From Candidatus Didemnitutus sp. (GTDB lineage Bacteria; Verrucomicrobiota; Verrucomicrobiia; Opitutales; Opitutaceae): a DNA stretch of 6,496 bases. Made by a program: the position numbers and the translations under genes. This document shows positions 1-5,609 of this stretch, piece after piece. Where the stretch lies: contig JAUXOH010000405.1 of the NCBI GenBank assembly GCA_030682505.1, forward strand, positions 1 through 6,496, given 5' to 3'. Under the pieces are notes generated by a model. It had not been told where the DNA came from. It ran no database searches and worked only from the letters and a program-made list of their open reading frames with translations. Numbering within the stretch: the stretch's first letter is position 1; the number at the start of each line of letters is the position of its first letter.

Positions 1-63
1 GCGGTTGCCGCGGCCTCGTCCTGCACGCGCGAAATCGAGTCGGCCAAGCCCGCCTGCCATTGA
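1..63 (+). CDS. possible C-terminal end of a gene entering from the left edge
   Basis: The plus-strand frame beginning at base 1 is open and reads AVAASSCTREIESAKPACH before a TGA at 61-63. Third codon positions are about 85% G or C, as in the real genes here. The reading is uncertain because the minus frame that shares the same third positions is equally open and reads WQAGLADSISRVQDEAAAT in the other direction. I prefer the plus strand only because the minus reading has no ATG: its in-frame options are a GTG at 140-138, which would translate through the repeat tract, and a TTG at 47-45. If the plus reading is right, this gene converges on nadB with the repeat region between them. No family can be named from about 20 residues. 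Confidence 0.3.
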   Translation, partial: AVAAASSCTREIESAKPACH

Positions 64-100
64 GTTGGTGGCGACGGTGCACGGTGCGCTGATTTTTCGA

Positions 101-127
101 CACGGAGGTCACCGAGGCGAGCCGGAG
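101..127 (+). repeat. outer left arm, CACGGAG-type 9-bp units
   Basis: Three consecutive 9-base units can be read: CACGGAGGT (101-109), CACCGAGGC (110-118) and GAGCCGGAG (119-127). The first two agree at seven of nine positions and the third is more degenerate. The arm has counterparts in opposite orientation at 355-398. Confidence 0.5.
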
Positions 128-157
128 AAATCTGGAGCACCCAAGGCAGATCAACTT

Positions 158-187
158 AACCACGGATTGCTCGGATTACTCGGGTAC
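158..187 (+). repeat. inner left arm, CACGGATT-type 9-bp units
   Basis: After AAC at 158-160 come three in-phase 9-base units: CACGGATTG (161-169), CTCGGATTA (170-178) and CTCGGGTAC (179-187). The core CNCGGRT is kept in all three. The first 11 bases of the arm (158-168) are exactly complementary to 277-287. Confidence 0.65.
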
Positions 188-257
188 AATTAACCGATAA
201 CCGCTGAGCACACGACCCGCTAATCACGCCGCGCACACGAGGATATTTGGATCTCAT

Positions 258-287
258 TCATCCGAGCCATCCGTGAAATCCGTGGTT
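258..287 (-). repeat. inner right arm, CACGGATT-type 9-bp units, inverted
   Basis: Read on the minus strand from 287, AAC is followed by CACGGATTT (284-276), CACGGATGG (275-267) and CTCGGATGA (266-258). This has the same length, period and unit order as the left inner arm at 158-187, in the opposite orientation. The unit drift is similar too, with CA in the first unit changing to CT in the last. Confidence 0.65.
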
Positions 288-331
288 CCTAATCTCTGCC
301 GTCTCTAAACGCCACGTTGCGCGGCGAGCAC

Positions 332-350
332 TCAACCGACGGGCGGTTGA
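332..350. other. 7-bp stem hairpin TCAACCG/CGGTTGA
   Basis: TCAACCG at 332-338 and CGGTTGA at 344-350 are exact complements around a 5-base loop (ACGGG). No T-run follows on either strand, so it is not a standard intrinsic terminator. It lies between the inner and outer right arms of the repeat region and may be part of that element. Confidence 0.35.
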
Positions 351-354
351 TGGG

Positions 355-398
355 CTCCGTGAACTCCTCCGCTCCTCCCTCCGCGTGCTCGGTGTCTC
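355..398 (-). repeat. outer right arm, CACGGAG-type units, inverted
   Basis: Read on the minus strand this arm begins GAGACACCGAGCACGCGGAG and ends with CACGGAG at 361-355. CACCGAG (394-388) and CACGGAG (361-355) each match a 7-mer of the left outer arm exactly. The interior is a degenerate GGAG-rich run whose 9-base phase is lost. Confidence 0.45.
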
Positions 399-400
399 AA

Positions 401-426
401 ATCAAACCGCCGCCGCCCCGCCGGCG
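401..426 (-). terminator. weak candidate terminator after nadB
   Basis: On the minus strand, five bases past the nadB stop, CGCCG (426-422) pairs with CGGCG (415-411) around a 6-base loop. This is followed by GCGGTTTGATTT. The T-rich part starts four bases after the stem and is interrupted, so the call is weak. The position at the end of the nad cluster is its best support. Confidence 0.25.
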
Positions 427-431
427 CTCCT

Positions 432-1991
432 TCAGTCTTCGGCGGTCACCCAGTGGCTGCCCTTGCTCACCGGGTTGAGCGCGGCGGCGTGGACGACCAA
501 CCGCGCGGTTTGCACGGCATTGCGCAGTTCGATCAATTCGCGGGTCGGTCGGCAATCCCGGTAAAACGCCTGCACATCCTCGTGCAGTTCGCGCAGGATG
601 CGCCGCGCCCGCGCCAACCGTTGCGGTGAACGGATGATGCCTGCGTAGTTCCACATCGTTTGCTGGATCTGGTGGAGGTCCTGCCGGATGAGCAGCGGAT
701 CGGGCTCCCTGACCGGGCTTTGCCACTCGCGCGGCTCGGGTCCGCGAAGTGGTGCGGCGGCGCGCAAATCCTCCAGGTCGGCTTGCGCTGTCGCCTTGGC
801 GGACACGAGGCATTCGAGCAGCGACGTGCTCGCAAGGCGGTTCGCACCGTGCAGGCCGGTGCAGGCGGTCTCACCAATGGCGTTGAGGTGGCGGACGTTG
901 GTGCGGCCGCGCAGGTCGGTGTGCACGCCGCCGCAGGAAAAATGTGCGGCCGGGACCACGGGAACGCGCTCCCTCGTGAGATCGACGCCGCCGCGCAGGC
1001 ACCGCGCATGGATGCCCGGAAACCGGTCCTTGATGAAGTCCGACTGGAGACCGCCCAGCTCCAAATAGACACAGGGATCCCCGCTCTGCGCCATTTGTTG
1101 TTTGATCGTGCGCGCGACGACATCGCGGGGCGCGAGCGAACCGCGCGGATGCACGGCGTCCATGAACTTCCGCCCGCGCGCATCGACCAGCACGGCCCCC
1201 TCGCCACGCAACGCCTCGGTGATAAGAAAGGGCTGGGCCCCGGGGGAATAAAACACCGTGGGGTGAAACTGCACGTATTCGAGGTCGATGACCCGCGCCC
1301 CGACCCGGTAGGCCATGGCGACGCCGTGCCCGACACTGCCGGGTTGGTTCGTCGAATGCTGGTAGATGCCGCCGAGGCCCCCGGTTGCGAGAATAGTCTT
1401 CCGGGCCACAAAGGCCACCACCTCGCCCGTCGCGGTGTCGAGCGCGTAGCACCCAAAACAGGTGATGGGCTCGTAACGGTCTCGCGGATCGTCGGCGTTG
1501 TGCGAGAGCGTCAGCAAATCAATCGCCACCGAGCCGGTGTGGCGCGTGATGCGCGGCGTCGCGTCCACGCGCGCGGCCACGGCCGCGAGAATGGCGTGTC
1601 CCGTGGCGTCCTTCGCGTGAATGATCCGCCTTTCACCGTGACCGCCTTCGCGGGCCAGATTCAGCTCGCCCGCCTCATCGCGATCAAACGCGATGTGCAA
1701 TTCGTCGAGCAACAACTCCTTCACCGCCGCCGGGCCCTCGTGCACCAATTGCGCGATCGCCGCCGGGTTGGCGGTGCCGTCACTCGCGGCAAGAATGTCG
1801 GCCGCCAACCGCTGCGGATCGGGCGCCGTGTCGTAGATGATGCCGCCCTGGGCCCAGTCGCTGTTGGCCTCCAGTGCCGCTCCGAGCGACAACAACAACA
1901 CCTCCCGGCCCGCGCGCGCCGCGTGCAGCGCGTAGGCGGAGCCGGCGAGACCTGCGCCGAGCACAAGACAATCGGTGCGGATGATCTTCAT
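432..1991 (-). CDS. nadB: L-aspartate oxidase NadB
   Basis: This is a 519-residue FAD-dependent cytoplasmic enzyme that oxidises L-aspartate to iminoaspartate, the first step of de novo NAD synthesis. The N-terminal dinucleotide-binding motif LGAGLAG is at residues 11-17. SDWAQGG, typical of the fumarate reductase/aspartate oxidase flavoprotein family, is at 44-50. Substrate-site segments follow: REGGHGERR at 114-122, QFHPT at 241-245, EALRGEGA at 259-266, PRDVVAR at 288-294 with Arg289, HFSCGGV at 350-356, and the highly conserved GLHGANRLASTSLLE at 379-393 with Arg385. The C-terminal helical region ends at NPVSKGSHW. Length is slightly below the usual 530-540. The TGHA and GGHGE segments favour aspartate oxidase over SdhA/FrdA, and the nadA/nadC neighbours settle it. 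Its ATG overlaps the nadC TGA as ATGA, implying translational coupling. No Shine-Dalgarno is visible. Confidence 0.97.
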   Translation of the reverse strand: MKIIRTDCLVLGAGLAGSAYALHAARAGREVLLLSLGAALEANSDWAQGGIIYDTAPDPQRLAADILAASDGTANPAAIAQLVHEGPAAVKELLLDELHIAFDRDEAGELNLAREGGHGERRIIHAKDATGHAILAAVAARVDATPRITRHTGSVAIDLLTLSHNADDPRDRYEPITCFGCYALDTATGEVVAFVARKTILATGGLGGIYQHSTNQPGSVGHGVAMAYRVGARVIDLEYVQFHPTVFYSPGAQPFLITEALRGEGAVLVDARGRKFMDAVHPRGSLAPRDVVARTIKQQMAQSGDPCVYLELGGLQSDFIKDRFPGIHARCLRGGVDLTRERVPVVPAAHFSCGGVHTDLRGRTNVRHLNAIGETACTGLHGANRLASTSLLECLVSAKATAQADLEDLRAAAPLRGPEPREWQSPVREPDPLLIRQDLHQIQQTMWNYAGIIRSPQRLARARRILRELHEDVQAFYRDCRPTRELIELRNAVQTARLVVHAAALNPVSKGSHWVTAED

Positions 1992-2836
1992 CTCTTTGCG
2001 CGCAGCGGCTTGACGTCGAGACTCAGATCCGCCGCCGGTGCCGAGTGGGTGAGCGCGCCGATGCTGATGACATCGACTCCCCGCCGGGCGTAATCGCGGA
2101 GGGTTTCGTAGCGCACGCCGCCGGAAACCTCGACCAGCGCGCGCCCGGCGATGACGTCGACGGCCGCATCCACCTGCGCCGGGGTCATGTTATCGAGCAG
2201 AATGATTTCGGCGCGCGCCCGGCAGGCCTCCCGGACCCCGGCGAGCGTCTTCGCCTCCACTTCGATCTTCGCGCCGTGCGGTGCGGCGGCGCGGCAGCGT
2301 TGCACCGCCTTGGCCAGCGATCCGGCCGCGGCGATGTGGTTGTCCTTGATGAGCACGTGCTCGCCGAGGGAGCTGCGGTGGTTGAAGCACCCTCCGGTGC
2401 GCACGGCGTATTTTTCGAGGGCCCTCCAACCGGGAGTCGTCTTGCGCGTATCGACGATGCGCACGCCCGTGCCGTGCACGGCGGCCGCGTAACGCGCCGC
2501 CTGCGTGGCAATCCCCGAGAGGCGTTGCAGGAAATTCAGCGCGGTGCGCTCGGCCGTCAGCATCGACGCGGTCGGTCCCTCGACGCGCAACACGACGACG
2601 CCCGCGGCCACCCGCTCACCGTCGCGCGCAACCAACGTGGTTTTTAACGCCGGATCGAGGCGCAGGAAGACGCGCGCCGCTATTTCGACGCCGCAAAGCA
2701 CGAGGTCCTGCCGGGCATCGATGGCCCCGCGACTGCGGTGCGCGGGGGAAAAGATGGCGCGACTCGTGACGTCGCCCAGCCCCGCATCTTCTTCGAGCGC
2801 GAGTTCAACCAAGTGGTCCGTGTGCGGTGTGTTCAT
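1988..2836 (-). CDS. nadC: nicotinate-nucleotide pyrophosphorylase (quinolinate phosphoribosyltransferase) NadC
   Basis: This 282-residue cytoplasmic enzyme converts quinolinate and PRPP to nicotinate mononucleotide, CO2 and pyrophosphate. Nearly every family signature is visible: EEDAGLGDVTS at 15-25, TAERTALNFLQRLSGIAT at 94-111, DTRKTTPGWR at 129-138, EKYAVRTGG at 141-149, NHR at 152-154, IKDNHI at 163-168, the acidic EVEAKTL at 192-198, LLDNM at 213-217, EVSGG at 236-240 and the phosphate-site stretch DVISIGALTHSAPA near the end. Basic residues expected to bind the substrates (Arg97, Arg131, Lys132, Arg138, His153, Arg154, Lys164) are all present, so it should be active. It starts 20 bases after the nadA stop, behind an A/T-rich leader with no Shine-Dalgarno, and its stop overlaps the nadB start. 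Confidence 0.98.
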   Translation of the reverse strand: MNTPHTDHLVELALEEDAGLGDVTSRAIFSPAHRSRGAIDARQDLVLCGVEIAARVFLRLDPALKTTLVARDGERVAAGVVVLRVEGPTASMLTAERTALNFLQRLSGIATQAARYAAAVHGTGVRIVDTRKTTPGWRALEKYAVRTGGCFNHRSSLGEHVLIKDNHIAAAGSLAKAVQRCRAAAPHGAKIEVEAKTLAGVREACRARAEIILLDNMTPAQVDAAVDVIAGRALVEVSGGVRYETLRDYARRGVDVISIGALTHSAPAADLSLDVKPLRAKR

Positions 2837-2856
2837 GCAATTTTTGATTTAATACG

Positions 2857-3903
2857 TTACAGCGGATCGGCGGGGGCGAGGGCGAACATGCGTTCGATGC
2901 TGTGCGCGGCGCGGCGGCGCAGGTCTTCGTCGAGCGTGATGATCTGTTCGGGACGCGGGGACACGAGGGCGTCGCGGATTTTCTCGAGCGAGTTGAGCTT
3001 CATGTAGGGACAGAGCCGGCAGCCCCCGATGAAGTTCTTCTCGGGTGCCTCCACCTGCAGCCGGCTGACGAGACCGCACTCGGTCAGCATGAGAAAATAG
3101 GGTGCGGTGGTGTTCTTGACGTATTTCATCATCGCCCCGGTGCTGCCGACGAAATCAGCGACCGCCGCAACCTCGGGCGTGCATTCGGGGTGGGCGACCA
3201 CCCTGAGGCCGGGAAACCGCGCGCGCGCGTCGGCCACCGATTGCGCATCGAAGACATCGTGCACGATGCAAGTGCCGTCGGAGGTGATGATTTCCTTGTC
3301 GATTCCGCGGCGCTTCAGTTCGTTGCGAACGTTGTCGCCCATGAGGCGGTCGGGCACAAAGAGCACGCGGCGCTGCGGGAGCCGGGCGATGATGTCGTAG
3401 ACATTGCCGGATGTGACACAAACGTCAGACTCCGCCTTCACGTCGGCGGTGGAGTTGATGTAGCAGACGACCGCGGCGTCGGGGTAGGCGGCCTTGAGCT
3501 GGCGGAGTTGGTCGCCCGTGAGCGAGTCGGCCAGCGAACACCCCGAACCGCGATCCGGCACCAGCACGGTTGCGGCGGGGGAGAGGATCTTCGCCGTCTC
3601 GCCCATGAAGACGACCCCCGCAAAAACGATGATCTTTGCCTTGGATTCGCGTGCCTTGAGACTGAGAAAGTAGGAGTCTCCCTTGAAGTCGCCGACGCCG
3701 TAGATGATTTCCGGTGCGACGTAGGAGTGCGTGAGAATGACCGCGTCTTTCTCCTTCTTCAGCGCGTTGATTTCGAGTGTGAGGGGCGCAAGGCGGCGGC
3801 ACGCCTCATAGTTCCACTGCCGTCCCGGCTCGCAGTCCACGTGCAGGAGCGCGCGCAGGAGGCGTTCGGTTTCGGCTTCAACGGCGTGATCTGTGGCGGG
3901 CAT
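2857..3903 (-). CDS. nadA: quinolinate synthase NadA
   Basis: This 348-residue [4Fe-4S] enzyme condenses iminoaspartate with dihydroxyacetone phosphate to give quinolinate. It carries the three-part repeated fold of the family. Recognisable segments are ILTHSYVAPEI (56-66), GVVFMGETAKILSP (96-109), GCSLADS (121-127), CYINSTADVKAESD (147-160), VTSGN (163-167), PDRLMGDNV (184-192), HPECTPEV (238-245), GSTGAMMKYV (253-262) and CRLCPYMKLNSLEKI (295-309). The likely cluster ligands, by family pattern, are Cys122, Cys162 and Cys298. Cys295 forms a CxxC with Cys298. It is the first gene of the nadA-nadC-nadB cluster. The ATG at 3903-3901 keeps the whole conserved region, but no Shine-Dalgarno precedes it. 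The 108-base gap from gnd, with hairpins, suggests the operon's own promoter lies there, though I see no convincing -35/-10 pair. Confidence 0.97.
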   Translation of the reverse strand: MPATDHAVEAETERLLRALLHVDCEPGRQWNYEACRRLAPLTLEINALKKEKDAVILTHSYVAPEIIYGVGDFKGDSYFLSLKARESKAKIIVFAGVVFMGETAKILSPAATVLVPDRGSGCSLADSLTGDQLRQLKAAYPDAAVVCYINSTADVKAESDVCVTSGNVYDIIARLPQRRVLFVPDRLMGDNVRNELKRRGIDKEIITSDGTCIVHDVFDAQSVADARARFPGLRVVAHPECTPEVAAVADFVGSTGAMMKYVKNTTAPYFLMLTECGLVSRLQVEAPEKNFIGGCRLCPYMKLNSLEKIRDALVSPRPEQIITLDEDLRRRAAHSIERMFALAPADPL

Positions 3904-3920
3904 GAGAACGGCCAGCTTAT

Positions 3921-3936
3921 CCCCGCTTCGGCGGGG
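3921..3936. other. stable hairpin CCCCGC-TTCG-GCGGGG upstream of nadA
   Basis: A perfect 6-bp GC stem (3921-3926 with 3931-3936) closes a 4-base loop, 17 bases before the nadA start. On the plus strand the loop is C(UUCG)G, the classic extra-stable tetraloop. In the nad mRNA (minus) the loop is CGAA. No T-run follows on either strand. It could be a leader structure of nadA, a processed gnd 3' end, or part of a dispersed palindromic repeat. Confidence 0.5.
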
Positions 3937-3951
3937 GGCAAACTTGCTTCG

Positions 3952-3965
3952 CCGGTCCCGACCGG
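3952..3965. other. second short hairpin CCGGT-CCCG-ACCGG
   Basis: A perfect 5-bp stem (3952-3956 with 3961-3965) encloses a 4-base loop, 15 bases from the hairpin at 3921-3936. Together with the candidate gnd terminator, three hairpins sit in tandem in the 108-base gnd-nadA gap. Confidence 0.4.
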
Positions 3966-3973
3966 AAATGTTG

Positions 3974-4005
3974 CGAAAGAAGCGCCGGCTGTTTTGGGGC
4001 GGCGC
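3974..4005 (-). terminator. candidate intrinsic terminator of gnd
   Basis: On the minus strand, seven bases after the gnd TGA, GCGCCG (4005-4000) pairs with CGGCGC (3987-3982) around a 12-base loop containing CCCCAAAACAG. It is followed directly by TTCTTTCG, with five T in the first six bases. The stem-plus-U-tract form and the location fit a rho-independent terminator separating gnd from the nad operon. The long loop and interrupted T-tract lower confidence. Confidence 0.45.
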
Positions 4006-4011
4006 GGAAGG

Positions 4012-5520
4012 TCAGGCCTCCAACTGCGGGCGCGTGGGCTCGGGCCAATCGAGGTGAAAGAACTTTCCCCGCGGCTGGTCGGTGCGCTCGTAGGTGTGGG
4101 CACCAAAGTAGTCGCGCTGCGCCTGGAGCAAATTGGCCGGCAAACGGGCGGAGCGGTAGCTGTCGTAATAGGAGAGAGCCGAGCTGAAAGTCGGGGCGGG
4201 CACGCCGCACTCGGCCGCGAGCGAGACGACCTTCCGCCAGTTTTCCTGCGCCTGCTTCACGATCCGGTTGAAAAACGGGTCGAGCAGGAGATTCGCGAGT
4301 TGCGGGTTGCGCGCGTAGGCCTCGGTGATCTTTTGCAGGAAGGCCGCCCGGATGATGCACCCGCCGCGAAAGATCTGGGCAATCTCGCCGAAGTTGAGTT
4401 TCCAGCCATATTCCTGCTGGGCGGTGCGCATGAGCTGGAAACCCTGCGCGTAGGAGCAGATCTTCGAGCAGTAGAGGGCGTCGTGAATCGCTTGCACGAG
4501 CGCTTGCTTCGAGCCGCGGTATTTCTTGCCCGGACCCTTGAGAATCTTCGCGGCGGCAACGCGCTCGTCCTTCAGCGCGGAAATGCAACGGGCGAACACC
4601 GCCTCGGCAATCGTCGGCGCGGGCACCCCCATGTCGAGGGCGTTGGTCGAGGTCCACTTGCCGGTGCCTTTCTGCCCGGCGGTGTCGAGCACGACGTCGA
4701 CGAACGCCTTCCGTTTGTTGTTCGGGTCCCTTTGCTTGAGGATGTCGGCGGTGATCTCGATGAGGAAGCTGTCGAGCGAACCCTGGTTCCACTCCGAAAA
4801 AATCCCGCCCATTTCGGCGGCCTTGAGACCGAGCAGCCCCGACATCAGGGCGTAGGCTTCGCAGATCATCTGCATGTCGCCGTATTCGATCCCGTTGTGG
4901 ATCATCTTCACGTAGTGGCCCGCGCCGTTCTCGCCAATGTAGGCGGTGCAGGGCACGCCGCCGCTAACGGGCCAACCGGGCTTGGCGCCGGGGATGGGCC
5001 GGCCGGTTTTGTCGTCAACCTTGGCGGCAATGGCTTCCCAGATCGGCTTCAGTTCCTGCCACGCGCCGAACTCCCCGCCGGGCATGAGCGACGGACCGAA
5101 GCGCGCTCCTTCTTCGCCCCCGGACACGCCGGAGCCGATGAAGCGCAGTCCTTTCCCCCGCAGCTCCTTTTCGCGGCGGATCGTGTCGGTCCAGAGCGCA
5201 TTGCCGCCGTCGATGATGATGTCATTCGGGTCAAGCAGGGGCACCAGGCCGTCAATCACGGCGTCCGTCGCTTTGCCGGCCGGCACCAAAATGATCATTT
5301 TGCGCGGTTTCGCGAGCGACGCGACAAAGTCGGCGAGGGACTTCGTGCCCACCAGTCCGCCCGGCGTCTGCGGGTTCTCGGCGATGAACCGGTCGGTCTT
5401 TTCAACCGTGCGGTTGTAGACGGAGATCCGAAAGCCGTGGTCGGCAATATTGAGGGCGAGGTTTTGGCCCATGACGGCCAATCCCACGAGTCCGATGTCA
5501 GAGGGTGTCTTCGCCATCAT
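4012..5520 (-). CDS. gnd: 6-phosphogluconate dehydrogenase, decarboxylating
   Basis: This 502-residue enzyme oxidises and decarboxylates 6-phosphogluconate to ribulose 5-phosphate, making NADPH in the pentose phosphate pathway. The N-terminal Rossmann motif GLAVMG (13-18) and NRT (36-38), whose Arg37 marks NADP preference, are present. Also present are IIDGGNALW (102-110), GSGVSGGEEGAR (129-140), the catalytic stretch GHYVKMIHNGIEYGDMQ (201-217) with Lys205 and Glu212 as the expected catalytic pair, and QKGTGKWT (283-290). The all-helical C-terminal domain ends with QRDYFGAHTYER and FFHLDW. It is the long form of the family, about 30 residues over the usual 470. Part of the excess is an apparent insertion around 170-188 before PCTAYIG. 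Two adjacent ATGs at 5520-5515 allow a start one codon later. No Shine-Dalgarno is visible. Confidence 0.97.
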   Translation of the reverse strand: MMAKTPSDIGLVGLAVMGQNLALNIADHGFRISVYNRTVEKTDRFIAENPQTPGGLVGTKSLADFVASLAKPRKMIILVPAGKATDAVIDGLVPLLDPNDIIIDGGNALWTDTIRREKELRGKGLRFIGSGVSGGEEGARFGPSLMPGGEFGAWQELKPIWEAIAAKVDDKTGRPIPGAKPGWPVSGGVPCTAYIGENGAGHYVKMIHNGIEYGDMQMICEAYALMSGLLGLKAAEMGGIFSEWNQGSLDSFLIEITADILKQRDPNNKRKAFVDVVLDTAGQKGTGKWTSTNALDMGVPAPTIAEAVFARCISALKDERVAAAKILKGPGKKYRGSKQALVQAIHDALYCSKICSYAQGFQLMRTAQQEYGWKLNFGEIAQIFRGGCIIRAAFLQKITEAYARNPQLANLLLDPFFNRIVKQAQENWRKVVSLAAECGVPAPTFSSALSYYDSYRSARLPANLLQAQRDYFGAHTYERTDQPRGKFFHLDWPEPTRPQLEA

Positions 5521-5562
5521 CGTGGGGCACCGTAGCGGGCGGGCCGGAAAAGACCAAACGAA

Positions 5563-5575
5563 TTACCCCTGGTAA
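5563..5575. promoter_or_regulatory. palindrome TTACC-N3-GGTAA upstream of gnd
   Basis: This 13-base inverted repeat (5-bp arms, 3-base centre) lies 42 bases before the gnd ATG, in the 88-base gap after the membrane-protein gene. Size and position would suit an operator or promoter-overlapping site. No matching -35/-10 boxes are convincing, and short palindromes arise by chance, so this is only a candidate. Confidence 0.2.
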
Positions 5576-5584
5576 AGCGGAATC

Positions 5585-5609
5585 GGCCGGCGGGCTTAAG
5601 GCTCCGGCC
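5585..5609. other. GGCCGG/CCGGCC inverted repeat with central CTTAAG
   Basis: GGCCGG at 5585-5590 and CCGGCC at 5604-5609 can pair around a 13-base loop that itself holds the palindrome CTTAAG. It begins at the last base of the membrane-protein stop codon region. In the sense (minus) direction the next bases are GATTCC, with no T-run, so it is a poor intrinsic terminator. It may instead be a transcript 3'-end stabiliser or a dispersed repeat unit. Confidence 0.35.

Larger units (their letters stand above)
91..403. repeat. nested inverted-repeat region with 9-bp internal period
   Basis: This is the main content of the 368-base stretch between the left-edge frame and nadB. Two pairs of arms are nested. 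The outer pair is CACGGAG at 101-107 with CTCCGTG at 355-361, plus CACCGAG at 110-116 with CTCGGTG at 388-394. The inner pair is AACCACGGATT at 158-168 with its exact complement AATCCGTGGTT at 277-287. Both outer ends also begin with GATTT when read inward (91-95 on plus, 403-399 on minus). Several arms are made of 9-base units. The central part, about 188-257, shows no ORF or further symmetry that I can see. I infer a dispersed, non-coding palindromic element (REP- or MITE-like), but no second full copy lies in the window to prove mobility. Confidence 0.6.

Noticed and set aside
5..193. 62-codon plus-strand frame from TTG at 5 across the repeats
   Set aside because: It translates straight through the 9-bp repeat arms, starts with a rare codon and has an Arg/Pro/Gly-rich composition. 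The open frame is more likely accidental.
336..349. 14-base match CCGACGGGCGGTTG shared with the complement of 5977-5990
   Set aside because: It is short and GC-rich, and the flanks do not match. A coincidence of this length is plausible in a 6.5 kb GC-rich window.
64..431. CRISPR array or mobile-element gene in the repeat region
   Set aside because: The repeats are 9-base degenerate units in inverted arms without uniform spacers, and no transposase or other ORF is present. Neither a CRISPR array nor an autonomous insertion sequence fits.
660..2093. 477-codon plus-strand ORF antisense to nadB
   Set aside because: Antisense shadow of nadB and the end of nadC, with no recognisable domain. The minus-strand frame has all L-aspartate oxidase motifs.
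3904..4011. Known NAD-responsive riboswitch ahead of nadA
   Set aside because: I could not match the simple short stems to a known NAD-related riboswitch consensus. The hairpins are reported only as structures.
2902..5535. 877-codon plus-strand ORF antisense to nadA and gnd
   Set aside because: It is complementary to two certain genes. Its residues are the Arg/Val/Gly/His-rich product expected when GC-rich third positions suppress antisense stops. It also crosses the gnd-nadA intergenic hairpins without any change in character.
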